Shown piece by piece: positions 26,934 through 36,310 of a DNA stretch of 64,000 nucleotides. Position 1 is the first letter of the stretch; every line of letters starts with the position of its first letter. Both the position numbers and the translations under genes were made by a program. The notes below the pieces were generated by a model that was not told where the DNA came from, ran no database searches, and was given only the letters and a program-made list of their open reading frames with translations. The DNA lies in NCBI GenBank assembly GCA_964609215.1, contig CAZSQZ010000010.1:1-64000 (forward strand), written 5' to 3'. Source of the DNA: JABDKJ01 sp964609215 (lineage in GTDB: Bacteria; Bacteroidota; Bacteroidia; Flavobacteriales_D; JABDKJ01).

Positions 26934-26941
26934 TAAATTTG
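26934..26941 (+). promoter_or_regulatory. Putative -7 element for the UDP-GlcNAc 2-epimerase gene
   Basis: TAAATTTG, an exact TAnnTTTG match, lies 17 bp before the TTG start of the epimerase gene. The -33 TTG is not at the optimal distance. The short implied leader supports the TTG start. Confidence 0.38.
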
Positions 26942-26958
26942 CCAACTGAAACATAACA

Positions 26959-28074
26959 TTGACAAACACTAAGAAAACCATTCATATTCTTGTTGGCACA
27001 CGCCCAAATTTCATTAAAGTAACTCGCTTTAAGGAATTAGGTGAAGCTAAAGGAATGGATGTTAAGATCATTCATACAGGTCAGCATTATGATCAAAATA
27101 TGTCCTATGTATTCTTTGATCAATTTGGTTTAAGACCCGATTATTTTTTGAACCTGGAAAAAAGCAGTCCAATAGAGCAAATTTCAGGTGTTCTGCTGGG
27201 GTTTGAAAAGTTATATCAAGAAATTGAGCGTCCTGATGTAATAATAGTTCCCGGAGATGTGAATTCCACTCTTGCTGGCGCAGTTGCAGCCAATAAGTTG
27301 GGAATAAAACTAGCGCATTTGGAAAGTGGGTTACGATCTTTTCAGAGAGATATGCCCGAAGAACACAATAGAGTTGTGGCGGATAATTTATCAGATTTCT
27401 GTTTTATCACTGAAAAGTCAGGTTTAGAAAATCTGGATAAAGAACAGATAGCTGCAAAACGTTATTTGGTAGGTAACACTATGATAGATAGTTTGGTTCA
27501 TTATTCCGAAAACATCCAGTCTTCAAATATCTTATCGGACTTAGGTATCACTTCTAAGTCTTACTATCTGGTTACTTTTCACCGACCTGAAAATGTAGAC
27601 GATAAAGAAAAACTAGAGATATTGGTTCAAATTTTAAGTTCATTAAGCTCCTCTCGCAAGGTCGTTTTTCCAGTGCACCCAAGAACTTCTAACAACCTGA
27701 AAAAGTTTGATTTATGGAATACTATCCTGGAAAAGGAGAATATCATTTTGGGCGAACCAATGGGTTATTTTGAATTTCAAAAACTCATTGCAGAGAGTAA
27801 AGCTGTTTTTACCGATAGTGGTGGTATTCAGGAGGAGACAACTTTTCAAAGAGTACCTTGTATTACACTAAGAAAATCTACCGAACGTCCAATCACCTCT
27901 GAAATAGGCTCTAATACATTGATTAATTTAAATCCAAAAGAGGTTGAAGAGCAAATGCATTTGTTGGAGTCTGGAAATTACAAAGAAGGAGAAATTCCCG
28001 ATTTATGGGATGGAAAAACAACTGAGCGAATTTTGGATATTATAGACCAGGAAATTTTTGAACGCTTCTTTTAA
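26959..28074 (+). CDS. wecB: UDP-N-acetylglucosamine 2-epimerase (non-hydrolysing)
   Basis: A 371-residue GT-B-fold enzyme converting UDP-GlcNAc to UDP-ManNAc for surface polysaccharide synthesis. Recognisable parts are 'LVGTRPNFIKVTRF', 'HTGQHYDQNMSYVFFDQ', 'VPGDVNSTLAGAVAANKL', 'HLESGLRSFQRDMPEEHNR' and 'TDSGGIQEETT'. Length is typical (~370). The start is a TTG; an in-frame stop nine bases upstream leaves no alternative. It is on the plus strand and converges with the GT2 gene, sharing a TTAA that serves both stop codons. Its product may feed the minus-strand locus. Confidence 0.9.
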   Translation: MTNTKKTIHILVGTRPNFIKVTRFKELGEAKGMDVKIIHTGQHYDQNMSYVFFDQFGLRPDYFLNLEKSSPIEQISGVLLGFEKLYQEIERPDVIIVPGDVNSTLAGAVAANKLGIKLAHLESGLRSFQRDMPEEHNRVVADNLSDFCFITEKSGLENLDKEQIAAKRYLVGNTMIDSLVHYSENIQSSNILSDLGITSKSYYLVTFHRPENVDDKEKLEILVQILSSLSSSRKVVFPVHPRTSNNLKKFDLWNTILEKENIILGEPMGYFEFQKLIAESKAVFTDSGGIQEETTFQRVPCITLRKSTERPITSEIGSNTLINLNPKEVEEQMHLLESGNYKEGEIPDLWDGKTTERILDIIDQEIFERFF

Positions 28075-29060
28075 GAAATCAAAAGAATTTTTCGCATCGC
28101 ATGATTCAAGCCTTTGAATCCCTTATTAGCGTATTGAATAGACATATACCATTTCACCAGTCTTTGGTAAGGCTTTGACAGAATTTGAGTTTCTACTATT
28201 TTTTCATGTAACATATCCATTAAAAAATGAATTTCTTCATAAGTCAATTTTCCCCTGTTGTATTCTACCAACGTTTCCCTAAGTGTCTCGAAATAGGTGA
28301 TTTTTAAATATTTAATCAATTGCTCTTTATCCCTGTTTTCAAGTTGTTCTTTGAAATAACTAATGTATTGATGCGTTCCTAAAATTCTACGTTTCTTATA
28401 GTCTGCAAACTTGGTTTCTATTCTATTCTGGTTGGTACGGTAATAGCAATCGGGTTCATCCATATGAAAACAGAAAAAATTGATTGAAGAATTTAGCAAT
28501 GCTCTGGTATGCAATTCAACATCCTGAAGCCTTATAAACTCTTCTTGAAAGCCATTGAGTCGTTTTACGGTTTGCGTTCTCCATAAAACGGAAAGAGCTG
28601 TCCAAGGCAGATCATGCGCCAGAAAACGTTTCAATAAATCTCCTTCAAAATTATCCCATTTAAAGGAGCGGTCTCCTATTTGTTCAAAGAAAATACCCAT
28701 TGGAAAAACAGCAAAGTTTAAAGATTCTTTGCTTTCTAAGGCTTCAATTCTATCCTTAAGACAATTGGGTTGAATAATATCATCGGCATCTAAAAATAAA
28801 ATATAATCGCCCCTACAGTTTTCAATTCCAATATTCCTACAAACCGACCCTCCTTTTTTGCCTTCCGCATTTTTAAAAAGCATAATCTTTTCAGATTCTT
28901 TTGCTTTCTGAGCAGCAATTTCATAAGAAGCATCTGTCGAATGATCATCTATTAAAATTAATTCCCAATCCCTGTAAATCTGATTTTCCACTGAAGAAAT
29001 AGTCTCCAGAAGAAAATCTTGCTTATTAAAGATGGGAACAATTATAGACACCTTGCTCAT
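28071..29060 (-). CDS. Family 2 glycosyltransferase
   Basis: A 329-residue GT-A enzyme. It starts 'VSIIVPIFNKQDFLLETISS', has the nucleotide-sugar region 'WELILIDDHSTD' and the DXD motif in 'ILFLDADD' near residue 93, followed by an acceptor-binding half. The C-terminal ~80 residues are helical and basic. It is expected to add one sugar to a lipid-linked glycan on the cytoplasmic face of the inner membrane. It is the last gene of the minus-strand series that includes the nonulosonate cassette. Donor and acceptor cannot be read from sequence. Confidence 0.85.
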   Translation of the reverse strand: MSKVSIIVPIFNKQDFLLETISSVENQIYRDWELILIDDHSTDASYEIAAQKAKESEKIMLFKNAEGKKGGSVCRNIGIENCRGDYILFLDADDIIQPNCLKDRIEALESKESLNFAVFPMGIFFEQIGDRSFKWDNFEGDLLKRFLAHDLPWTALSVLWRTQTVKRLNGFQEEFIRLQDVELHTRALLNSSINFFCFHMDEPDCYYRTNQNRIETKFADYKKRRILGTHQYISYFKEQLENRDKEQLIKYLKITYFETLRETLVEYNRGKLTYEEIHFLMDMLHEKIVETQILSKPYQRLVKWYMSIQYANKGFKGLNHAMRKILLIS

Positions 29061-29080
29061 TCGAAAAATTTAAAATTTTG

Positions 29081-30358
29081 CTAAAGCGAATCTATTATAT
29101 CTGAGATTCTTTGGGTAAGATTTTTTATATCAAAATTTGAAGTATCATAATGCTCGGGAATGGTCTTATGGCTTCCTTGATTAAAATCCTTTAGTGCTTT
29201 CTTAAAAGAACTTTGATACTTTTCTGGTGTCATTGCATAACCTATTTCATTTGTTTCTACATGTTCAGTTATGGGGCCTTCATTTGAAAAGATTAAAATC
29301 TTACGCTTTAGATTTATGCATTCTAGGAACTTCGTATTCATGGTATAATTCATTTCCTTAGTCAAGAAAACCATTGAAAAATCTGAATTTCTAATTTCTG
29401 TATAAACATCTTTCAATGGAATAAATCCTTCATACTTCAAGATATCGGGATGCTTAATACCAAAGATTTCTTTCGAATAATTACTCATATTCCCATAAAA
29501 CACAAATTCCAATCTTCTATACGTTTCTTCATCTGAACTCTTAATTTTATCGAGTAAGTCAAGCAATAAATCAAATCCGTAAGCTGCATCATTATAAAGT
29601 GTTCCGGCAAAAACAAAACGGATTTTATCATCAGACCTTATAGGATGATCGGATGAAACCATCAAATCTTCAGGATCATAACCGTTGGGAATGACATGAC
29701 ATTTTTCATGATCTTGAATCAAGCTCTTGACGTACGCATCCTGTTCATTATAAACATTTAGAAGTGCATCAAAATTTTCAAAAACCGAAAGTTCCATTGC
29801 TTTTTCAAAGGCCAGTCTTTCCTTAGGAAGGTTCTTATAGCCATATGTAATCTCATTCTCAGTCCAAGGATCTCGAAAATCTGCAATTAACTTTATTCCA
29901 TGCTTTTCCTTTAATGGAATAAGATCGTACAGATAGGTGAATGGAGCACCTGTAACCAAAATCACAATTTCTTTTTTAGAAGTTTTAATCTCCTTTTCCA
30001 AGATTGGAATAAGCTTTTCACTCCAAAAAATGCTCGGGTCATAATAATTCCCTTTTACTTTAAATTTATTGAGAAATAGTTGCAATCTATACTCCAATTT
30101 CTTTAGAATAGAAGTAGGGTATTTTCTTAGAACTTCCGGAAAATTATGCGGTATCAAAAGAAGTCTTCCTTCCTCTTTTATCTCCTGAATATCATGACTC
30201 CAATTGCTTTCTTTTTGTTCCTCAGTATACTGAAATCCATATACACCAATATCTTTTCCCGCCCTTAAAAGGTATTTAGAGAATTTTGCCCATCTTCTTC
30301 CTCCTATACCTGGATTAGGTGGAATGTTTGGACATATAATGATGATTTTCCTTTCCAT
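29081..30358 (-). CDS. GT-B (family 4-like) glycosyltransferase
   Basis: A 425-residue protein. The N-terminal Rossmann half starts 'IIIICPNIPPNPGIGGRRWA', and 'PNPGIGGRR' is the glycine-rich acceptor loop of GT4 enzymes. The C-terminal half includes 'IRFVFAGTLYNDAAYG' and 'NTKFLECINLKRKILIFSN', in the place of the EX7E region. It probably transfers a sugar during assembly of the surface glycan. It lies 20 bp upstream of the GT2 gene on the same strand and is likely cotranscribed with it. Confidence 0.8.
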   Translation of the reverse strand: MERKIIIICPNIPPNPGIGGRRWAKFSKYLLRAGKDIGVYGFQYTEEQKESNWSHDIQEIKEEGRLLLIPHNFPEVLRKYPTSILKKLEYRLQLFLNKFKVKGNYYDPSIFWSEKLIPILEKEIKTSKKEIVILVTGAPFTYLYDLIPLKEKHGIKLIADFRDPWTENEITYGYKNLPKERLAFEKAMELSVFENFDALLNVYNEQDAYVKSLIQDHEKCHVIPNGYDPEDLMVSSDHPIRSDDKIRFVFAGTLYNDAAYGFDLLLDLLDKIKSSDEETYRRLEFVFYGNMSNYSKEIFGIKHPDILKYEGFIPLKDVYTEIRNSDFSMVFLTKEMNYTMNTKFLECINLKRKILIFSNEGPITEHVETNEIGYAMTPEKYQSSFKKALKDFNQGSHKTIPEHYDTSNFDIKNLTQRISDIIDSL

Positions 30359-30439
30359 TAGAAAGGTTCGAGTATAAACAAAATTATGGAATTGGGAATG
30401 CTTGAGAAAAGAGTCCCTTATCTATTCTGTATTGCAGAA

Positions 30440-30871
30440 CTATCGTCTGTTTCTTCTGCGATTTCCGTCTATTACAATCTGTTCGTTAACTACACGAACT
30501 TCTCTATCCAATTGAATTTTCTTGTAAGATCTGGAAATTAGATGCAGCTTATACTTGTTCTTTTTCTTTTTGAGTTTATAAACTGTCGTAACAGGATCTT
30601 TCTCATTATATGAAGAAGGGAAAATAATAGGTATTGTACGCTCTATTATAGCGACATTCTTATTTGGAACTTTAATGCGAACTGAAATGTAATCATGGTC
30701 GGTATTCTCAATAAAAATCCTATTTGAACCATCTTCATTAATCAATTGACCATTCACTTCCAGTGTAAATAATATTCCATCATCCGCAAAGATTTCGAGA
30801 TCATGAGCAATTTGGGAATTTAGTGAAATGCTTAGGATAGAAAAAAAGAATAGCGTGTACAATATTTTCAT
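30440..30871 (-). CDS. Small exported basic protein of unknown function
   Basis: A 143-residue protein with a signal peptide ('MKILYTLFFFSILSISLNSQ'). The mature part starts with a beta-rich segment ('LEIFADDGILFTLEVNGQ') that resembles the N-terminal domain of Bacteroidota proteins bearing DUF4476, but that C-terminal domain is absent. The protein ends very basic ('DGNRRRNRR'). It is predicted to be periplasmic or surface-located. Its placement between glycosyltransferase genes may be incidental. Confidence 0.6.
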   Translation of the reverse strand: MKILYTLFFFSILSISLNSQIAHDLEIFADDGILFTLEVNGQLINEDGSNRIFIENTDHDYISVRIKVPNKNVAIIERTIPIIFPSSYNEKDPVTTVYKLKKKKNKYKLHLISRSYKKIQLDREVRVVNEQIVIDGNRRRNRR

Positions 30872-30965
30872 ACTTCAATGATTTCCAGTAATAAAGCAAA
30901 CACCTTGCCATAGAATCATTTACTTGAATAGGGCTTTCTATTTCAGGAAATGAAAAGAATAAAGT

Positions 30966-32519
30966 TTACAAACTTCGTATAAAAGCAGCATAATCCCCAG
31001 CTACATTTTTAGCTTGATCATTTTCCAATTTTTTATTTAAGTTTTTCTCCAAATTGCTTATTAGTTCTGCTTTAGATTTGGAATGAAAAATGGTCTTTTC
31101 ATCAATGCAATAAAGCAAAGATCTTTTAGCCTGTTCAAAGGAAATACAAGGCACTCCAAACCATTTGGATTCTAAAGCCACAGTAGATGCAAAAACTACA
31201 GAAATATCCGTTAGCAAAAGTTGGTCTAACAAAGATGTTTTATCCAGTGGAATCTCTTCTCCAATGAAATAAACCTCAACATTTTGATTTTTATTAGGGC
31301 GTACGAAACATTTTTTTGGCTCTACCGGATGTGGTCTGTACAGAATAACAATATCTTCTCTATTGTTTGCCCATTCATAAATTGCTTTTATACCGTCCAC
31401 TTTATCCTTCCTTAAATCACGAGCAGAAAAAACAGAAAGTACTTTTTTGTTTTTCAGGCTCTTCTCAACACTCGCAAATTTGCCTGAATTTTGATGCTTT
31501 GAAATGGTATCTTCAATTAAATGACCGTATACCTCAAACTGAGATTCCGGTAATTCACAGCCTTTAATTAAGAGTTCTTTCATCTGCTCATCCCAAACTA
31601 TCCATTTCGTAAAAAAACTATCGAAATTGTTTCCTGTCTTCGCCTTGATGCCATTCATGGTATTGATTACGTTCAAATTTCCAGCTCCATCTTTTTTCAT
31701 CAATACCTGAGAAGCTCCTTCATTTTCCAATGCGTTGACTACTATAGTTTCGCATTGACTATTCAATAAATGAACTCTTAAATCATGATAATAAGCGAGC
31801 TTCTCAAAATGCTGCAAGTACAACTTAAAGAAATGGTTATGCCGGGAAAAAGCACTTTTCAAAATACCCTTTGGAATATGGTTTGAAACACTTTTGTCCT
31901 TTACAATTTCATAGTCTTTTCCTATTCTACTGATCACTTGATCTTTTGTGAGCATAGAAAATTGAGGAATCAAAATGGCAGTTTCTTTAGCGTCCAACTC
32001 TAGAATAAAGTTTTGCCAAAGTTCTAATTGCAACTCACTGGTAACCAAAAGACAAATCTTATGCGACCAGGAAAAAAACAATGGCCTCTTGCGCCTTTTA
32101 AGTGCAAAATGGTGTCGAATGATCCAAAGTGCATTCTTGATTTTACTAGATTGCTCAAAAAGAGGAAAAGGATTAAAAACCGCACCATCAAATTCTTTTT
32201 GCCCCTTCAACAAATAGCCATTTTTGAAACAGGACCAATACATTTCTTTTACAAAGGGAAGCACATATTCAACATCATCAATACGAAACCATTTTTTGTT
32301 TTTAGCGGCTATTTCATGAATCTTCTTCTTTAAGGTTTTATGCGCAAGTACAGAGCCTTCTTCTCGGTATATGTTTGCGTCTATCGTATCAAACTCTGCA
32401 TGCTCTTTTGAAAGTTTGTTCTCTAAACATAAAACAGAAGTACAGTGATTTTTTATTACCTCATGAACTATAGAATCATCCAGAACCCGTGTAACAAAAA
32501 GCTTTTTGGTTTTAGCCAT
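30966..32519 (-). CDS. Putative GT-B surface-polysaccharide transferase
   Basis: A 517-residue cytoplasmic protein with no transmembrane segment. Residues ~340-500 have the look of a GT-B C-terminal half: 'KVLSVFSARDLRKDKVDG', 'IVILYRPHPVEPKKCF' (a RPHP motif, as in capsule synthesis and polysialyl- or glycerophosphotransferases), then 'LLLTDISVVFASTVALESKW' and 'GVPCISFE'. The N-terminal ~300 residues are not recognised. Its start overlaps the dehydrogenase gene by 8 nt, and it ends the neuB-C-A series, so it may be the transferase that uses CMP-nonulosonate; that is an inference from context. Confidence 0.6.
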   Translation of the reverse strand: MAKTKKLFVTRVLDDSIVHEVIKNHCTSVLCLENKLSKEHAEFDTIDANIYREEGSVLAHKTLKKKIHEIAAKNKKWFRIDDVEYVLPFVKEMYWSCFKNGYLLKGQKEFDGAVFNPFPLFEQSSKIKNALWIIRHHFALKRRKRPLFFSWSHKICLLVTSELQLELWQNFILELDAKETAILIPQFSMLTKDQVISRIGKDYEIVKDKSVSNHIPKGILKSAFSRHNHFFKLYLQHFEKLAYYHDLRVHLLNSQCETIVVNALENEGASQVLMKKDGAGNLNVINTMNGIKAKTGNNFDSFFTKWIVWDEQMKELLIKGCELPESQFEVYGHLIEDTISKHQNSGKFASVEKSLKNKKVLSVFSARDLRKDKVDGIKAIYEWANNREDIVILYRPHPVEPKKCFVRPNKNQNVEVYFIGEEIPLDKTSLLDQLLLTDISVVFASTVALESKWFGVPCISFEQAKRSLLYCIDEKTIFHSKSKAELISNLEKNLNKKLENDQAKNVAGDYAAFIRSL

Positions 32520-33441
32520 TTATTGCGTTTTTTAGTTTGGCAACCAAAAACTCTTCCGTTCTGTGCATTGAGGTATAAGTAGCACCAGCAATATGTGGAG
32601 TGATTATTAGATTCCGGCCTTTCACCAAATTGAGCAATTCCTGAAGTCTATTCAATTCTTTTGATTCATCTTGAATTACATCAATAGCAATTCCCTTGAA
32701 ATGATCCTGCTCTATTAATTGCAATAGTGCTTCTTCATCTAGTAATTCTCCTCTAGCGGTATTGATGAAAAATTTGTGCTTCATTCTGAGCAATTCCTCT
32801 TTACCCAAAACAATTGGAGACTCCGCGTTATAATTTGCGCATAGAAATAGAATTTCACATTCATCTATTAAATCGTTTAAGGATTGTATTTTTTCAGCTT
32901 GCGCGTTTTCCACTTTTTCATCTATATCATAATAGAAAACCTTCGCACCAAAAGCATTTAAGTAGTTAGAAAGGATTTCTCCTACTCTACCCATTCCAAT
33001 TATTCCACATTTGTTTTCATAGAGTTCAACGCCCTTATATTTATCTCTATCCCATTGAGGGTTTGAAGTAGAAAGAAATGCACTTTTATAATTTCTGAGT
33101 AAAGCCAATGCTAAACCGAATGTATGTTCTGGAGTAGCTCTAATCGTCTTCAAAAATTCGGATTCTCCTTTGAGCAAAAGCACTTTAACATTTCGTTCTT
33201 GCAAATACTCCATGTCCAAATGGTTTATACCAGTTGTAGGGGAACAGATATATTTGAGGTGCTTTGCTTCATTTAAAAACGCTGCGTTCAAGAAGTAATT
33301 CAATCGCACAAAAAGAATCTCCTTATCCGAGATAAATGTTTTTGTATTCCCACCTTCAAAAAAATGCACGCTTCCAATTGCCAAGAGTTCTTTTGCAGCT
33401 AAAGCAGAAAAATTTTCCGGTTCTAAAACTCCGATTTTCAT
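32512..33441 (-). CDS. D-isomer-specific 2-hydroxyacid dehydrogenase
   Basis: A 309-residue NAD(P)-dependent oxidoreductase. The Rossmann motif is 'GIIGMGRVGEILSNYL'. The catalytic set is visible: Arg in 'FINTARGELLDEEAL', Glu near 'AIDVIQDES', and His in 'ITPHIAGAT'. It reduces a 2-keto acid or oxidises a 2-hydroxyacid; the substrate is unknown. It overlaps neuA by 4 nt (ATGA) and the following putative transferase gene by 8 nt. This tight coupling suggests that it makes or removes a hydroxyacid-type substituent, or processes a nonulosonate precursor, rather than acting in serine synthesis. Confidence 0.82.
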   Translation of the reverse strand: MKIGVLEPENFSALAAKELLAIGSVHFFEGGNTKTFISDKEILFVRLNYFLNAAFLNEAKHLKYICSPTTGINHLDMEYLQERNVKVLLLKGESEFLKTIRATPEHTFGLALALLRNYKSAFLSTSNPQWDRDKYKGVELYENKCGIIGMGRVGEILSNYLNAFGAKVFYYDIDEKVENAQAEKIQSLNDLIDECEILFLCANYNAESPIVLGKEELLRMKHKFFINTARGELLDEEALLQLIEQDHFKGIAIDVIQDESKELNRLQELLNLVKGRNLIITPHIAGATYTSMHRTEEFLVAKLKNAING

Positions 33442-34127
33442 AGCATCTTTTTCATTAACTCAATATCTTCAAGAGTATCTATGTTTACCGATTTACTCTT
33501 ATCCATTTCATATAGAATGGGAAAGTCAGAAATGATTTGTTCTGTTGCTTTTAGGTAATTAACAGTGGTAATATAAATGCTACCATTTCTAACAAAAACG
33601 GCTCCATGATCTTGCCTTCGCACTCCTTTATTGTGCAGTCGATTTAAGGGTGTTCCCTGGGCATCATCTCCCATCTTATACATTACCAAATCATTGATAT
33701 AGTCTTCTTGATAAACCGAGATTAAGCTGTCTTCTTTTGCATTTTTAAACAACTCTACTGATCGTAAAATATCATCTAAAGATCTTAAAGGAGAAGTGGG
33801 TTGTAAAAGCATGACCGCATCAAAACGGATGGATTGTTTTTCAAAGAAATCAATCGCATGCAATACAAAAGAAACGGATTTATCTTTGTCGCCTGAAATG
33901 GATTCTGGTCGAAGGAAAGGAACATTCGCACCAAGGGATGCTGAAATTTCCGCTATTTCTTGATCATCTGTTGAAACTATCAACTCAGTTATAATATCCT
34001 GTTTTATTGCCTCCAGACCTTTCTCTATGGAATAGGCAATTAAGGGTTTTCCATTGATTGGTAAGATATTTTTCCTAGGTATACCTTTTGATCCGCCTCT
34101 AGCAGGAATGATTCCTAAAATTCTCAT
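33438..34127 (-). CDS. neuA: Acylneuraminate (nonulosonate) cytidylyltransferase
   Basis: A 229-residue enzyme that activates a sialic-type acid with CTP to give the CMP-sugar. It starts with the nucleotide-binding P-loop 'IIPARGGSKGIPRKNI' and has 'LIVSTDDQEIAEIS', 'LLQPTSPLRSLDDI' and 'VNIDTLEDIELM', all typical of NeuA/LegF/PseF. The length (~230) equals the bacterial single-domain form. It is 6 bp downstream of neuC and overlaps the next gene by 4 nt. Whether the sugar is neuraminic or legionaminic acid cannot be settled here. Confidence 0.9.
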   Translation of the reverse strand: MRILGIIPARGGSKGIPRKNILPINGKPLIAYSIEKGLEAIKQDIITELIVSTDDQEIAEISASLGANVPFLRPESISGDKDKSVSFVLHAIDFFEKQSIRFDAVMLLQPTSPLRSLDDILRSVELFKNAKEDSLISVYQEDYINDLVMYKMGDDAQGTPLNRLHNKGVRRQDHGAVFVRNGSIYITTVNYLKATEQIISDFPILYEMDKSKSVNIDTLEDIELMKKML

Positions 34128-34133
34128 GATTGA

Positions 34134-35294
34134 TCAATACGTGATTACCTTATTAAAAGTAGGGTTCCATTTACTCAGTTCTTCTGCTATTCGCAGTCCT
34201 GCATCTCCACTACCATAAATATTTGACGAAGAATAGAAGCCATTCTCCATTTGCTTTTGAACAGCAGATGTTATTTGATCTTTATCATAGTCTACATCCA
34301 TAACATTTGGCCCTCTCAATCTTTTATTCTGTCGAGTTCCAATATTCACAACTGGAATTCCTAGGTAAGATGACTCTCGAATTCCAACACTAGAATTACC
34401 TATTAAGCACATTGAATTTCCTATCAATTTCAGGAAATCTTTTCCCTCCATATTCTTGAAGAAGTGAATTTTCAAATCCTTGAATTTTTCTCTGTAAGAT
34501 CTGATTCCACTGGAAGTACCATCAGTTCCCGCATCTACATTTGGCCAAAACCAAAATGTGGGAATATCTAATTCTCTGATAGCGTCTAGCGTCATGGTAA
34601 TTTGAGCCCTCGCAGAATTGTATTCTGTAGTTACAGGGTGCTGTAAGACCACCAAATATTTTTTAGGCTCTACACCAAAGGCATTTCCAACTCCTCCATA
34701 TCTCCTATAGACATCAAAGTCAAGTGCCCTGTTCTGCTTTACCTCATCTGCCAGATCAATAGATGGGCATCCAGTAACCAAAACGACATCTTCTTTTTCT
34801 CCAAGCTTCATTACTCTCTCTTTTGCATCACTTGAAGTAACCAAATGTAAATCTGATAATTTAGTGATAGCATGTCTCACTTTTTCATCAATGTTTCCAG
34901 TAACCTCTCCTCCTTGAATGTGTACCAAAGGAATGTTCATATAGGAGGCTGCAATTGCAGTAGACATGGTTTCAAAACGATCAGCAATGGTAACTACTGC
35001 ATCTGGTTTTAAGTTGTTAAAAACACCTGAAAGCTCGGAAATTCCAATCCCTGTAGTTTTGGCCATACTGGTTTTATGACTTCCTTCAATAACCATAAAG
35101 ACTTCTGCTGCAATCTCAAAACCATCTTCGTTAATAAAATCAAGAAGAGAACCATAGCGATCTAGAAGTGCAGAAGCAGCCACCACTAATTGCAATTCCA
35201 AATTCGGATGATTATCAATTGCTCTTAATGCGGTTTTAATACGACTGTAGCTAGGTCTAGCCGTAATTACTACACAAATTTTCTTCTTAGTCAT
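34134..35294 (-). CDS. neuC: Hydrolysing UDP-GlcNAc 2-epimerase (NeuC/LegG type)
   Basis: A 386-residue GT-B-fold enzyme that hydrolyses and epimerises UDP-GlcNAc (or the bacillosamine derivative in legionaminate synthesis) to ManNAc-type sugar plus UDP. Telling motifs are 'VVITARPSYSRIKTALRAI', 'TIADRFETMSTAIAASYMNI' and 'HIQGGEVTGNIDEKVRHAIT', with 'LIGNSSVGIRESSYLGIPVV' near the end. The gene overlaps neuB by 8 nt. It differs from the non-hydrolysing epimerase at 26959-28074, so the locus encodes two distinct UDP-GlcNAc epimerases. Confidence 0.88.
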   Translation of the reverse strand: MTKKKICVVITARPSYSRIKTALRAIDNHPNLELQLVVAASALLDRYGSLLDFINEDGFEIAAEVFMVIEGSHKTSMAKTTGIGISELSGVFNNLKPDAVVTIADRFETMSTAIAASYMNIPLVHIQGGEVTGNIDEKVRHAITKLSDLHLVTSSDAKERVMKLGEKEDVVLVTGCPSIDLADEVKQNRALDFDVYRRYGGVGNAFGVEPKKYLVVLQHPVTTEYNSARAQITMTLDAIRELDIPTFWFWPNVDAGTDGTSSGIRSYREKFKDLKIHFFKNMEGKDFLKLIGNSMCLIGNSSVGIRESSYLGIPVVNIGTRQNKRLRGPNVMDVDYDKDQITSAVQKQMENGFYSSSNIYGSGDAGLRIAEELSKWNPTFNKVITY

Positions 35295-36309
35295 TTAAGT
35301 CCTGTGTATTTATAAAATCCTGTGCTTTCAATGCATTTTTAAGGCTTTTGCCCAACACACTTTCAAAATCAGAAGCGGAAATACCTTCGCCACCAGGCTT
35401 CTTAGTTTCCAAATCTGCTCTTTGGATAATATGTCCTGCGGGCAAATCTTTATTCACTCCTAAAGATTTTCCAAATGTCTTTTTTAAGTCTATATATTGT
35501 TGGTCCGAATCCTTATCAACTGGATTATTTTTCATAGCATCTAGCGCCTTGATGCCTTCAACCAGTTGTTTTATTTCTTCCATGGTAAGAGATGCTTTTG
35601 CATCTGGACCAAACATTTCCTTTGAAAAAACACCGTGTAATTCAATCAATTCTGCTCCCAGAGCCACTGCACCTAAAGGTGGAAATATAGAAGAGGAGTG
35701 ATCAGAGAGGCCTATCGGATAAGAATACTTCTCAATCATTTCCGAAACTACATTTAATCCTACACGATCAAAAGGAGTGGGGTAACTGGTCGTGCATTGA
35801 AAAATGCCAATATTCTTATGATGACGCTCTACCCTTTCTAAAGCAGTATCTATTTCATCATAGGTACTCATTCCAGAAGAAAGCAAAAGTCTTTTTCCCG
35901 TCTTGGCAATTTCTTCTATCATAAATAGATTGGTAACTTCTCCAGAAGCAATTTTATAGGTATCTACATCCAATTTCTCTAGCATTTCTACCGCAGCCAT
36001 TGAAAAGGGTGAGCTCAAAAAATTTATGCCCACTTCATCGCAATGTGCTTTTATTTCCTTCCACTGTTCAAAATCAAACTCCATTCTTTTCCAATAATCA
36101 TATCGCGTTTTATCCACGTATGAAAAATTGACTCGAAATGGTTCTTTTGAACTGCTTTCCGATTTTGCGATGTGGGTTTGAAATTTTATGGTATCCGCCC
36201 CAGCTTTTGCAACAGCATCTATATAGGAATGAAGAATCCCCAAACTACCATCATGCGCCTGCGCAATCTCGATAATAAGCTCTGTAGATTTCTTCTTTGA
36301 TTCGGCCAT
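35287..36309 (-). CDS. neuB: N-acetylneuraminate (or related nonulosonate) synthase
   Basis: A 340-residue enzyme condensing a ManNAc-type sugar with phosphoenolpyruvate. A TIM barrel spans about residues 8-265, with 'IIEIAQAHDGSLGILHSYID', 'ADTIKFQTHIAKSESS', 'KIASGEVTNLFMIEEIAKTG' and 'GLSDHSS'. A C-terminal SAF (antifreeze-like) domain covers about 275-335, with 'DLPAGHIIQRADLETKKPG'. Both domains are typical of NeuB/LegI. It lies 1 bp after the upstream glycosyltransferase gene and overlaps neuC. The cassette order neuB-neuC-neuA is complete for CMP-sialic-type sugar synthesis from UDP-GlcNAc. Confidence 0.9.
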   Translation of the reverse strand: MAESKKKSTELIIEIAQAHDGSLGILHSYIDAVAKAGADTIKFQTHIAKSESSSKEPFRVNFSYVDKTRYDYWKRMEFDFEQWKEIKAHCDEVGINFLSSPFSMAAVEMLEKLDVDTYKIASGEVTNLFMIEEIAKTGKRLLLSSGMSTYDEIDTALERVERHHKNIGIFQCTTSYPTPFDRVGLNVVSEMIEKYSYPIGLSDHSSSIFPPLGAVALGAELIELHGVFSKEMFGPDAKASLTMEEIKQLVEGIKALDAMKNNPVDKDSDQQYIDLKKTFGKSLGVNKDLPAGHIIQRADLETKKPGGEGISASDFESVLGKSLKNALKAQDFINTQDLND

Positions 36310-36310
36310 T

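Noticed and set aside
35287..36309. Assignment of the synthase specifically to legionaminic or pseudaminic acid
   Set aside because: The sequence features seen are shared by NeuB, LegI and PseI; no dedicated LegB/LegC or PseB/PseC/PseH set is visible next to it.
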